The position numbers were made by a program, and so were the translations under genes. DNA of 64,000 nucleotides from positions 327,528 to 391,527 of the forward strand of contig NZ_LT607651.1 of assembly GCF_900095265.1 (NCBI RefSeq), given 5' to 3'. The DNA is from Janthinobacterium sp. UMAB-56 (GTDB lineage Bacteria; Pseudomonadota; Gammaproteobacteria; Burkholderiales; Burkholderiaceae_D). The notes beneath the pieces were generated by a model that did not search any database, had not been told where the DNA came from, and saw only the letters and a list, made by a program, of their open reading frames with translations. Numbering within the stretch: the first letter of the stretch is position 1; every line of letters begins with the position of its first letter. Positions 43,151 to 52,816 of this stretch are shown here, one piece after another.

Positions 43151-44089
43151 TTAAATCGGTAAAGTACCAGCCAGCCGCCGCGCAGCAGCCTGTTCCGTCC
43201 AGTCAGTGGGCACGACAAAACCACGCGTGCGTTCCACTTCCCAGCCTTCGACATTGTCCACCGTGGCCACCATCACCGCCTGCGTCAAATCAAACAACTG
43301 CACGCGCAAGGCCTCAACATCCAGCACTTCCACGTCGCGCCCCTTGAACGGCGCCAGCCATTGCAAGCGCGGCAGCACGACATAACGCTGCTGCGGCAAT
43401 TGTGGTGGCGTGCACCAGAAGCCGTGCCCATGTACCTGAGAAATACCGTCCATGCCGGGCAGCGCGCCTGCCGCATAAAACAGCCAGCCCTTGACCAGCG
43501 CCTGCGCCGTACGCACGGGCTGCGCCAGCAGACTTTGCGCGGCCGGATGGCGCGACAAGGCCAATTGCTTGTCGAGAATCTTGCGCATCTTCAAGCCCAG
43601 GGTATCGGCCAGGTTCGGGCCGATCAAGTGGTTGAACACGCCGGGATCGGGCGCACCCTCCAGCAGATAAAACTTGGTGGCGAATTCCCAGTGCAACAAG
43701 TCGCTGCCTTCATGCAGCAGGAAATCGAACTCGCCCACCGTGTCGTTGCGGTTGACTTGCACTTGCAAGCCATGCGCTTGCAGCAGCCCATGCTGCTCAA
43801 AATAAAAGGCCAGCAGCTTTTCAGCATACAGGCCCAGGCGGGAATAGAATTTCGGCCCCAAGGCCGCATCAAGCGGCGATGGATCATCTTGCAGCGCACC
43901 CAGCCACGCGGCGACAGCAGGCGTGACGGGCGCGAGGCTGCCGATGCGCCCGCCCCAGTGGGGACTGGACGGGTCCAGCAAATCGGGCGAATCGAGCAGC
44001 CAGGCCAGCGCACGCACGCGGGGGTGCGTCAGATGGCCCCAGCGCTGTTCGAAGCGGGCCTGGAAGGTGCCGACGGCGGTATCAACCAC
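43151..44089 (-). CDS. DUF1853 family protein
   Basis: A 312-residue protein. Blocks typical of DUF1853 are seen: VRALAWLLDSPDLL near the start, LGLYAEKLLAFYFEQH, VGEFDFLL..GSDLLHWEFATKFYL, NLADTLGLKMRKILDKQLALS and GFWCTPPQLPQQRYVVLPRLQWLAP. The E-x-D plus HWE-x-K pattern suggests a PD-(D/E)XK-like nuclease fold, but this is inference. The GTG start at 44089 overlaps the end of the uracil glycosylase gene. It is the last gene of the tsaB operon. Confidence 0.8.
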   Translation of the reverse strand: MVDTAVGTFQARFEQRWGHLTHPRVRALAWLLDSPDLLDPSSPHWGGRIGSLAPVTPAVAAWLGALQDDPSPLDAALGPKFYSRLGLYAEKLLAFYFEQHGLLQAHGLQVQVNRNDTVGEFDFLLHEGSDLLHWEFATKFYLLEGAPDPGVFNHLIGPNLADTLGLKMRKILDKQLALSRHPAAQSLLAQPVRTAQALVKGWLFYAAGALPGMDGISQVHGHGFWCTPPQLPQQRYVVLPRLQWLAPFKGRDVEVLDVEALRVQLFDLTQAVMVATVDNVEGWEVERTRGFVVPTDWTEQAAARRLAGTLPI

Positions 44090-44969
44090 CGTGCGTGCTT
44101 TTCGCCAGGCATAGATCGGCCCAGGCACGGGCCTTGACCTTGCCCGTCTCGTCCTGCAACAACATTTCCGGATGGAAGGTGGCGACAAGCGAGGCATTGC
44201 CCAGCTGGCGCACCTTGCCGCGCACGGGTTTTTCGCCAGGATGGATGCCGGCGGCGGCCATCGACCCCAGGGTGAGGATGGTGCGCGGCTGCAGCAGGGC
44301 CAGTTCGCGCTCGAAATACGGGCGGCAGGCGGCGGACTCCGATTCAGTGGGCAAACGTTCCTGGCCCGCCTCGTCGAGCGGACGGCATTTCAGCAAGTGG
44401 CTAATGTACACATCGCTGTCCGCATCGACAGCGATAGCTTTCAGCATATTGTCGAGCAACTTGCCCTGTTCGCCCGGCAAGGCGCGCCCTTCGCGTTCTT
44501 CCGCGCGCGACGGGCTGCTGGCCAGCATCAACCAGGTAGCCTGGCGCCCGCCACGCCCCATGACGACGCCCTTGCGCGTCTTGCACAAGTCGCAGCGCGC
44601 GCACTTGGCGACGGCGGCCGTCAAGCCTTCCCAGTCGAGTGCGGCGATGTCGGCGTCGCTCAGCTGTTTGGCCGGCGGCGGTGGCGGCGCATCGTCGAAC
44701 CAGGCCGTGTCGCCAGGCGCAGCGACGGGAAGCGGCGTAGCGGCAACGGTGACGGGCGCTTCGGCCTGCACCTCGACAACCACGTTGGCAACCACCTCGG
44801 TGGGCACCTCAATCACGGCGTCGTCGGCGGCGGCCACCGGCGCCGCCACGGCGACGTCCATTTCCACGGCTGCGACAAGGACATCAGCCGCCTCCGGCAC
44901 GGCGCCCTGGCGCAAGCGCCACAGGGGGCCGACGCCCATTTCATCGAGGAAAACGGCGCTGCGGCTCAT
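44082..44969 (-). CDS. Uracil-DNA glycosylase family 4/5-like, altered active-site motif
   Basis: A 295-residue protein with a family-specific N-terminus (residues 1-20), an Ala/Val-rich low-complexity linker (25-85), and the UDG domain (about 110-290). All four iron-sulphur cysteines appear present (C-x2-C in KCARCDLCK, then LKCRP and SAACRPY), and the HPEMLL motif is kept. The first catalytic motif, normally GEAPGxxED, reads SSPSRAEE here, while the following GKLLDNML is normal. Base-excision activity is therefore uncertain. ATGA overlap with rimI upstream. Confidence 0.8.
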   Translation of the reverse strand: MSRSAVFLDEMGVGPLWRLRQGAVPEAADVLVAAVEMDVAVAAPVAAADDAVIEVPTEVVANVVVEVQAEAPVTVAATPLPVAAPGDTAWFDDAPPPPPAKQLSDADIAALDWEGLTAAVAKCARCDLCKTRKGVVMGRGGRQATWLMLASSPSRAEEREGRALPGEQGKLLDNMLKAIAVDADSDVYISHLLKCRPLDEAGQERLPTESESAACRPYFERELALLQPRTILTLGSMAAAGIHPGEKPVRGKVRQLGNASLVATFHPEMLLQDETGKVKARAWADLCLAKSTHGG

Positions 44970-45463
44970 AAGGTATAACGCATCACGATGGCGTCCTCAC
45001 GTTGCGAGTTGCTGGCCGGATAGTATCCCTTGCGCCGGCCTATCTGTGCAAATCCGTAGCGCTGGTAAATATCGAGCGCGCGCACATTCGACGGGCGCAC
45101 TTCCAGCAGCATCGATTCCATGCCCAGCTGGCGCGCGCAGGCGCAGGACTGGTTCAGCAGGAAACGGCCCAGTCCCTGGCCCTGGATGGCGCCCTCGACG
45201 GCCACGTTGAGCAAGTGCGCCTCGTCGACGACCAGCATCAGCAAAAAATAGCCGAGCAAAGTGCCGTCCACATCCCGCAGCACCCAGGCCGGGTAACCGC
45301 TCTTGAGGGAATCGATGAAGTTGCCGTGCGTCCAGGGATGCGGATACACACGCTGCTCCAGCGCCAGCACCTCGGCCAGGTCCGCCTCCCGCATCGGCTG
45401 ATAGTCGAGGCGCAGCACGTCCCAGCCTGCCGCACTATTCGTATCCTGGCCCGCTACGCTCAT
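44966..45463 (-). CDS. rimI: Ribosomal protein S18 alanine N-acetyltransferase RimI
   Basis: A 165-residue GNAT acetyltransferase for the N-terminal alanine of ribosomal protein S18. It begins with MREADLAEVLALEQRVYPHPWT and shows the acetyl-CoA loop VEGAIQGQGLGRFLL (Q-x-x-G-x-G/A), LEVRPSNVRALDIYQRYGF and RKGYYP. ATGA overlaps join it to tsaB upstream and the uracil glycosylase downstream. Confidence 0.95.
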   Translation of the reverse strand: MSVAGQDTNSAAGWDVLRLDYQPMREADLAEVLALEQRVYPHPWTHGNFIDSLKSGYPAWVLRDVDGTLLGYFLLMLVVDEAHLLNVAVEGAIQGQGLGRFLLNQSCACARQLGMESMLLEVRPSNVRALDIYQRYGFAQIGRRKGYYPASNSQREDAIVMRYTL

Positions 45464-46185
45464 CGTGCCGACTCCGCAGCGGCCTTCGCTGCCTGCATGT
45501 CCTGGCGTTCCGCACTCGTGTAGGCGATCTTGTTGCGCAAGTACAAAGGTTGCGCCTCGGCCGCCGTTACAAACTGGCCTGCCGCAAAGGCGATGCGCGC
45601 CAGCTGCGCCACCTGCTCGGCATGCGGCATGATGGCGGCGTCGGCCGTGGCGGCGCACGGCAGCATGGCCAAGGCGTCGGCATAGGCCGCGAAACCATTG
45701 CCGCAACCGACGACAGCGCCTTGCGGCGCCACGCCGGCCGGCGCGCTCAGGGCCGGCGGCGCAACGATCTGCAAGCCATCCTGGTAATCGTATTGCGCCC
45801 AGTACACTTCGCCCATGCGGGCGTCGAGCACGGTCACGATGCGCTGCGCGCCATGCTGCTGGTGGCACGCCAGGGCCATGGCGTCGAGGGTCACGACGGG
45901 CACGACGGGCAAGTTGGCGCCGTAGGCCAAGCCTTGCGCGATGCCGCAAGCCGTGCGCACGCCCGTAAACGAGCCGGGGCCGGAGCCGTAGGCGATGGCA
46001 TCCACGTCGGCCAGGGTCACGCCCGCTTCGGCCAGCAATTCCTGCACCATCGGCAGGATGGACTGGGAATGGGTACGCACGCCCGACGAGGCGCGGGACA
46101 GGACGACATCGCCGCGCAGCAAAGCGCAAGAGGCGAGTTCGGACGATGTTTCAATAGCAAGCAGGGTGGGAAGTAAGGTAGACAT
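45460..46185 (-). CDS. tsaB: tRNA threonylcarbamoyladenosine protein TsaB
   Basis: A 241-residue TsaB, the scaffold partner of TsaD in the universal t6A37 modification of tRNA. The ASKHA-fold start reads LAIETSSELASCALL, followed by GSGPGSFTGVRTACGIAQGLA and ARMGEVYWAQYDY. The start at 46185 is chosen because the upstream open codons are not family-like. First gene of the tsaB-rimI-UDG-DUF1853 operon. Confidence 0.95.
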   Translation of the reverse strand: MSTLLPTLLAIETSSELASCALLRGDVVLSRASSGVRTHSQSILPMVQELLAEAGVTLADVDAIAYGSGPGSFTGVRTACGIAQGLAYGANLPVVPVVTLDAMALACHQQHGAQRIVTVLDARMGEVYWAQYDYQDGLQIVAPPALSAPAGVAPQGAVVGCGNGFAAYADALAMLPCAATADAAIMPHAEQVAQLARIAFAAGQFVTAAEAQPLYLRNKIAYTSAERQDMQAAKAAAESAR

Positions 46186-46308
46186 AGCGTATTTTACCTT
46201 GCCGCGCCATGGCGCGGCACTCCCCGCTGCGGCAAGCCGTGACCAGCCGTGCAGCAATCAGGCGGATGCGGCTTGAGGCGGCTTGCACTGCGGGCCCGCG
46301 AGGACGGC

Positions 46309-46314
46309 TATAAT
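46309..46314 (+). promoter_or_regulatory. Consensus -10 box upstream of dapC
   Basis: TATAAT preceded by GGC, 95 nt upstream of the dapC start. A TTGCAC lies about 20 bp before it, a longer than ideal spacing. Confidence 0.45.
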
Positions 46315-46409
46315 GAAAGACGCAGCTTATTATTTGACCGGCATCAAGTCTGCCGCGCCAGGTAGTCGCTTAGCAACATCGTCTTTCCACTCTTGCCCTG
46401 GTCCGTTCC

Positions 46410-47642
46410 GTGAATCCACTTCTTGCTAAACTGCAACCATATCCATTCGAAAAGCTGCGCCAGCTGTTTGCCGGCGTGACGGTCAATCCCGAGTATGCTC
46501 CCATCAGCCTGGGCATGGGCGAACCCAAGCACCCGACGCCGTCCTTCATCGAGCAAGCGCTGGTTGACAATATCCATGGCCTGGCCAGCTATCCGACCAC
46601 CATCGGTTCGGAAGCCTTGCGTAGCGCCATCGCCGCTTGGCTCGAGCGCCGTTATGGCATCCCCAAGCTCAATCCTGCCACGCAAATCCTGCCCGTGAAC
46701 GGTTCGCGCGAAGCGTTGTTTGCGCTGGCGCAAACGGTAATCGATCCGTCCGCCGGTTCGTTGGTGATTAGCCCGAATCCGTTTTATCAGATCTATGAAG
46801 GTGCGGCCTACCTGGCAGGCGCCGAACCGTATTTTGTCAATTCCGACCCCACGCGCAATTTCGGCTGCGACTACGACGCGGTGCCCACTGCCGTGTGGGA
46901 AAAGGTCAAGCTGCTGTTCCTGTGTTCGCCGGGCAACCCGACGGGCGCCGTGCTCACCCTGACGGACTGGGAGCATTTGTTCGCCCTGTCCGAGCGCTAC
47001 GATTTCGTCATCGCCGCCGACGAGTGCTATTCCGAGATTTACCACGGCGACACGCCCCCGCTGGGCGCGCTGCAGGCGGCGCACATGCTGGGCCTGTCCA
47101 CAGTCGAGCGCCCGTATGCGCGCCTGGTGGTGTTTTCCAGCCTGTCGAAGCGCTCGAACGTACCGGGCATGCGCTCGGGCTTCGTCGCCGGCGACGCGGA
47201 AGTATTGAAAAAATTCCTGCTCTACCGAACCTACCACGGCGGCGCCATGAGCCCTGCCGTGCAGGCGGCCTCCGTCGCGGCCTGGAACGACGAAACCCAT
47301 GTCGAGGAAAATCGCGCCAAGTACCGCGCCAAGTTCGACGCCATCACGCCGCTGCTGCAAGCGGTGATGGACGTGCAATTGCCGGACGCCGGCTTCTACC
47401 TGTGGGCCGACGTCAGCCGCACGGGACTGTCCGACACCGAATTCGCGCAACGCCTGTACGCCGAATATAATGTGACGGTATTGCCTGGCAGCTACCTGGC
47501 GCGCGACGCGCACGGCATCAATCCGGGCCGCAACCGCATCCGCATGGCCCTGGTGGCCGAAACGGCCGAAGGGCTGGAAGCGGCACTGCGCATAGTAAAA
47601 TTCTGCCAGCAGCTTTCCGCATCCGCATCAACTCCGCATTAA
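46410..47642 (+). CDS. dapC: Succinyldiaminopimelate transaminase
   Basis: A 410-residue class I/II aminotransferase acting at the succinylated branch of lysine/diaminopimelate synthesis. PLP-fold markers: CSPGNPTGAVL, DECYSEIYHGDTPP and the PLP lysine in SSLSKRSNVPGMRSGFVAG, with closing NRIRMALV. The GTG start at 46410 reads MNPLLAKLQPYPFEKL, the normal DapC beginning. It is the first gene of a lysine cluster (dapC, dapD, arsC-like, dapE). Confidence 0.92.
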   Translation: MNPLLAKLQPYPFEKLRQLFAGVTVNPEYAPISLGMGEPKHPTPSFIEQALVDNIHGLASYPTTIGSEALRSAIAAWLERRYGIPKLNPATQILPVNGSREALFALAQTVIDPSAGSLVISPNPFYQIYEGAAYLAGAEPYFVNSDPTRNFGCDYDAVPTAVWEKVKLLFLCSPGNPTGAVLTLTDWEHLFALSERYDFVIAADECYSEIYHGDTPPLGALQAAHMLGLSTVERPYARLVVFSSLSKRSNVPGMRSGFVAGDAEVLKKFLLYRTYHGGAMSPAVQAASVAAWNDETHVEENRAKYRAKFDAITPLLQAVMDVQLPDAGFYLWADVSRTGLSDTEFAQRLYAEYNVTVLPGSYLARDAHGINPGRNRIRMALVAETAEGLEAALRIVKFCQQLSASASTPH

Positions 47643-47662
47643 CCAATACATAAGACATCATC

Positions 47663-48490
47663 ATGAGCCAACAACTGCAAAACATCATCGACCAGGCCTG
47701 GGAAAACCGTGCCGAGATCAATCCGGGCAACGGCACGGCCGAACTGCGCGACGCCGTCTCACACGTCATCAATGGCCTGGACAACGGCAGCATCCGCGTG
47801 GCGGAAAAAACCACGGGCGACTGGGTTGTCAACCAGTGGGTCAAGAAAGCCGTGCTGCTGTCGTTCCGCCTGGAAGACAACGTCGTGCTGCCATCGGATG
47901 GCACGATGCAGTTCTACGACAAGGTGCCGACCAAGTTCGCCAACTACACCGCCGCAGACTTCGCCAAGGGCGGTTTCCGCGTAGTGCCGCCTGCCGTCGC
48001 CCGCCGTGGCAGCTTCATCGCCAGGAACGTCGTGCTGATGCCGTCCTATGTCAACATCGGCGCCTACGTCGATGAAGGCGCCATGGTCGACACCTGGGCC
48101 ACCGTCGGCTCCTGCGCCCAGATCGGCAAGAACGTCCACCTGTCCGGCGGCGTCGGCATCGGCGGCGTGCTGGAACCGATGCAAGCGAACCCGACCATCA
48201 TCGAAGACAATTGCTTCATCGGCGCCCGTTCGGAAATCGTCGAAGGCGTGATCGTCGAAGAAAACTCGGTCATCTCGATGGGCGTGTACATCGGCCAGTC
48301 GACCAAGATCTACGACCGCGCCACCGGCGAAGTGACCTACGGCCGCGTGCCAGCCGGTTCCGTCGTGGTCTCGGGCAACCTGCCTTCGGAAGACGGCAAG
48401 TACTCGCTGTACTGCGCCGTGATCGTCAAGCGCGTGGATGCAAAAACCCGCGCCAAGACCGGCATCAACGAGTTGCTGCGCGGTATTTGA
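47663..48490 (+). CDS. dapD: Tetrahydrodipicolinate N-succinyltransferase
   Basis: A 275-residue left-handed beta-helix enzyme that succinylates tetrahydrodipicolinate. Hexapeptide repeats run through about 100-235 ([45 protein letters not shown]). [24 protein letters not shown] and [19 protein letters not shown] are family-specific. It is 20 nt after dapC and ends at a clear terminator hairpin at 48524. Confidence 0.97.
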   Translation: MSQQLQNIIDQAWENRAEINPGNGTAELRDAVSHVINGLDNGSIRVAEKTTGDWVVNQWVKKAVLLSFRLEDNVVLPSDGTMQFYDKVPTKFANYTAADFAKGGFRVVPPAVARRGSFIARNVVLMPSYVNIGAYVDEGAMVDTWATVGSCAQIGKNVHLSGGVGIGGVLEPMQANPTIIEDNCFIGARSEIVEGVIVEENSVISMGVYIGQSTKIYDRATGEVTYGRVPAGSVVVSGNLPSEDGKYSLYCAVIVKRVDAKTRAKTGINELLRGI

Positions 48491-48523
48491 TGACTGCGCC
48501 GCAAGGCGCACGTCATACCCTGG

Positions 48524-48545
48524 ATGTCCCGCCTGGTCGGGACAT
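48524..48545 (+). terminator. Terminator after dapD
   Basis: ATGTCCCG / CGGGACAT, 8-bp stem with a 6-nt loop, followed by TTTTCATTT; 34 nt after the dapD stop. Confidence 0.8.
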
Positions 48546-48612
48546 TTTCATTTCCGGCTAGCCACTTCAATCGTCCCGCTGCCCTCTTCCATCCTGTCCT
48601 ATACTGGATGGC

Positions 48613-50169
48613 ATGCATACTCCTCGCGTCTTGATCGTCGGCGCCGGTCCTACCGGCCTCATGCTTGCCTTGCGCCTGGCGCGCCATGGCGTCGATTGCC
48701 GCATCATCGACAGCAATAGCGGTCCGGGCCAGGCGTCGCGGGCCATGGCCGTGCATGCGCGCACGCTGGAGTTTTACCAGCAGCTGGGCTTTGCCGATGA
48801 ACTCGTCAACCTTGGCATCAAGATTAATGCCATGCACATCCATGAAGGGGGCGAGGAACTGGTGAAACTGGCGCTGGGCGAGATCGGCGAAGGGCTGAGT
48901 CCCTACCCTTTCGTGCTGAGCCTGCCACAGGACGAGCATGAACGCTTTCTCATCAGCAAGCTGGCGGCGGCCGGCGTGCATGTGGAATGGAACGTTACCC
49001 TGGACCTGTGGACGCAGGACGATAGCGAAGTGCAAGCCATCCTGCTCAACAATGGCGAGCGACAATATTGCACGTTTGACTATATCTGCGGCTGCGACGG
49101 CGCCCGCAGCAAGGTCCGCGAAATCGCCGGTTTCGACTTTTCCGGCGGCACCTACGACCACCTGTACTACGTGGCCGATGCCCAAGTGGCCGGCAACAAT
49201 ACGGATTTGCACGCCCACCTGGGCGCGAACTCGTTTGCGCTGATGTTACCCGTGCGCACCAGCGGCATGCAGCGCCTGATCGGCATCCTGCCCGACCGCC
49301 CCGATGGCGCGCCGGCGCCCGTCTTCGACGATGTGCGCGAACAGGTGCAAGCCTTGCTGGGCATCCAGGTCGAGCATGTGAACTGGTTTTCCACGTATAA
49401 GGTGCACCACAGGGTGGCGGCGCAGTTTCGCGAACGGCGCTGCTTCATCCTCGGCGACGCGGCCCATTTGCACAGCCCCGTGGGCGGCCAGGGCATGAAT
49501 ACGGGCCTGGGCGACGCCGTCAATCTGGCGTGGAAACTGGCACAAAAACTGCACGGACTAAGCAACGACGCCTTGCTCGACACCTATGAAAGCGAGCGCA
49601 TCGTGTTTGCCCGCAAGCTCGTCGCCACCACCGACCGCGCCTTCCAGGCCATCGTCGCGCAAGGCTTGGCCGGGCAATTCCTGCGCCGCTGGCTGGTGCC
49701 CCATGCGCTGCCCTTCCTGTCCAGTTTCGGGCGGGCGCGCCGTTTGCTGTTCCAGACGGTGTCGCAAATCCAGATCAGCTATGAAGACAGCGCCCTTTCC
49801 GCAGGCCACGCGGAGTACCTGCGCGGCGGCGACCGCCTGCCATGGTTCTCGGACGGCACGCAAGACAATTTCACGGCCCTGCGCAGCATGGCGTGGCAAT
49901 TGCACATCTATGGCGAGCCGGCGCCAGCACTGCTGGCCGAGGCGCGCGTGCTGAAGCTGCCCGTGCATTGCTACACGTATAACGTGGCCGCCAAGCTGGC
50001 CGGCCTGGGCCGCGACGCGGCCTACCTCGTGCGCCCGGACGGCCATATCGCGCTGGCCCTGCACCAGCAGGAAAGCGGCGCCCTGCGCGCCCTGGCCCTG
50101 CGCCTTGGCCTGCATTTTGGTCCGGCAGAGATGCGCAAGGCGGCGCCACGGCCCGTGCAGGAAAAATAA
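48613..50169 (+). CDS. FAD-dependent aromatic monooxygenase
   Basis: A 518-residue flavoprotein of the PHBH/phenol-hydroxylase type. The N-terminal FAD dinucleotide motif is GAGPTGLMLALRLARHG (about 10-26). YICGCDGARSKVREIAG is the DG motif, and CFILGDAAHLHSPVGGQGMNTGLGDAVNLAWKLA the GD motif. The C-terminus resembles the thioredoxin-like domain of pentachlorophenol/2-polyprenyl-type hydroxylases. It sits between dapD and the arsC-like gene, with its own promoter region, as a probable insertion into the lysine cluster. The substrate is unknown. Confidence 0.88.
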   Translation: MHTPRVLIVGAGPTGLMLALRLARHGVDCRIIDSNSGPGQASRAMAVHARTLEFYQQLGFADELVNLGIKINAMHIHEGGEELVKLALGEIGEGLSPYPFVLSLPQDEHERFLISKLAAAGVHVEWNVTLDLWTQDDSEVQAILLNNGERQYCTFDYICGCDGARSKVREIAGFDFSGGTYDHLYYVADAQVAGNNTDLHAHLGANSFALMLPVRTSGMQRLIGILPDRPDGAPAPVFDDVREQVQALLGIQVEHVNWFSTYKVHHRVAAQFRERRCFILGDAAHLHSPVGGQGMNTGLGDAVNLAWKLAQKLHGLSNDALLDTYESERIVFARKLVATTDRAFQAIVAQGLAGQFLRRWLVPHALPFLSSFGRARRLLFQTVSQIQISYEDSALSAGHAEYLRGGDRLPWFSDGTQDNFTALRSMAWQLHIYGEPAPALLAEARVLKLPVHCYTYNVAAKLAGLGRDAAYLVRPDGHIALALHQQESGALRALALRLGLHFGPAEMRKAAPRPVQEK

Positions 50170-50293
50170 AGGGGGCATGCTGCACTGCCGCATCGACTGC
50201 GTATCGACTGTATAATATCGGCTACCATCGCATTCATCCCTGGCGCAAGCGCCGCGATCAAGCGAACCGCATTCATTCCCCTTAGCCCTGCCC

Positions 50294-51821
<1,528 letters not shown>

Positions 51822-51877
51822 ACCAGAATACCGAGGCCCGTCACGGCGGGCCAGAACACTGTCTTTTCGAGAATGCC

Positions 51878-52768
51878 ATGAGCCCGAACCCATTTTCCAC
51901 GCCACGCGACCTGCTGCGCTACGCCGTTACCCGTTTCAATACCGCCAAGCTGTTTTTCGGCCACGGCAGCGCCGAAGCGTTCGACGAAGCGGCCTATCTG
52001 ATCCTGCACACCTTGAAGTTGCCGCTCGACAAGCTCGAACCCTTCCTCGATGCCAAGTTGCTGCCGTCGGAAATCGCCAGCGTGATGACGGTCATCGACC
52101 GCCGCAGCATCGACCGCGTGCCAGCCGCCTACATCACCAAGGAAGGCTGGCTGGGCACGTACAATTTTTATGTGGACGAGCGCGTGATCGTGCCCCGCTC
52201 CTTCATCGCCGAGCTGATCCCTGAATACTTTTCGCCATGGGTGGCGGAACCGGAAGCCGTGGAAAACATCCTGGAACTGTGCACCGGTTCTGGCTGCCTA
52301 TCCATCATGATGGCCGATGCTTTCCCGAACGCCAGCGTCGATGCGGTGGACATTTCCGCCGATGCGCTGGCCGTGGCCAAGCGCAACGTCGACACCTACA
52401 AGCTGCAGGACAGGGTCAAGCTGATCGAGTCGGACCTGTACACCAACGTGCCGGCCAAGAAATATGACTTGATCATCAGCAACCCGCCGTACGTGAATTC
52501 CGCGTCGATGGGCGCCCTGCCCCAGGAATACCTGGCCGAACCGCAAATCGCCCTCGACGGCGGCAGCGACGGCATGGACCTGGTGCGCAAGATCATCGCA
52601 GGCGCGGCCGAGCGCCTGACGGACGACGGCATCCTGATGATTGAAATCGGCAACGAACGCGCATACGCGGAAGCGGCCTTCGGCGAGCTGGGCCTGACCT
52701 GGCTGACGACGAGCGCCGGCGACGACATGGTGTTCCTGCTGACGGCCGAACAGCTCAAGCTGGCATAA
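51878..52768 (+). CDS. prmB: 50S ribosomal protein L3 glutamine methyltransferase
   Basis: A 296-residue class I SAM methyltransferase that methylates a glutamine of ribosomal protein L3. SAM motif I is ILELCTGSGCLSIMMA, followed by DAVDISADALAVA and the NPPY motif in LIISNPPYVNSASM. ALDGGSDGMDLVRKI and IEIGNERAYAEAAF are the family closing blocks. It is co-directional with dapE and the ABC-F gene and is often found near dapE in this group. Confidence 0.95.
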   Translation: MSPNPFSTPRDLLRYAVTRFNTAKLFFGHGSAEAFDEAAYLILHTLKLPLDKLEPFLDAKLLPSEIASVMTVIDRRSIDRVPAAYITKEGWLGTYNFYVDERVIVPRSFIAELIPEYFSPWVAEPEAVENILELCTGSGCLSIMMADAFPNASVDAVDISADALAVAKRNVDTYKLQDRVKLIESDLYTNVPAKKYDLIISNPPYVNSASMGALPQEYLAEPQIALDGGSDGMDLVRKIIAGAAERLTDDGILMIEIGNERAYAEAAFGELGLTWLTTSAGDDMVFLLTAEQLKLA

Positions 52769-52816
52769 GCGCTGGCGTAAGCGCGCAGCGCCTTAATTTA
52801 CAACACAAAGAAAAAA

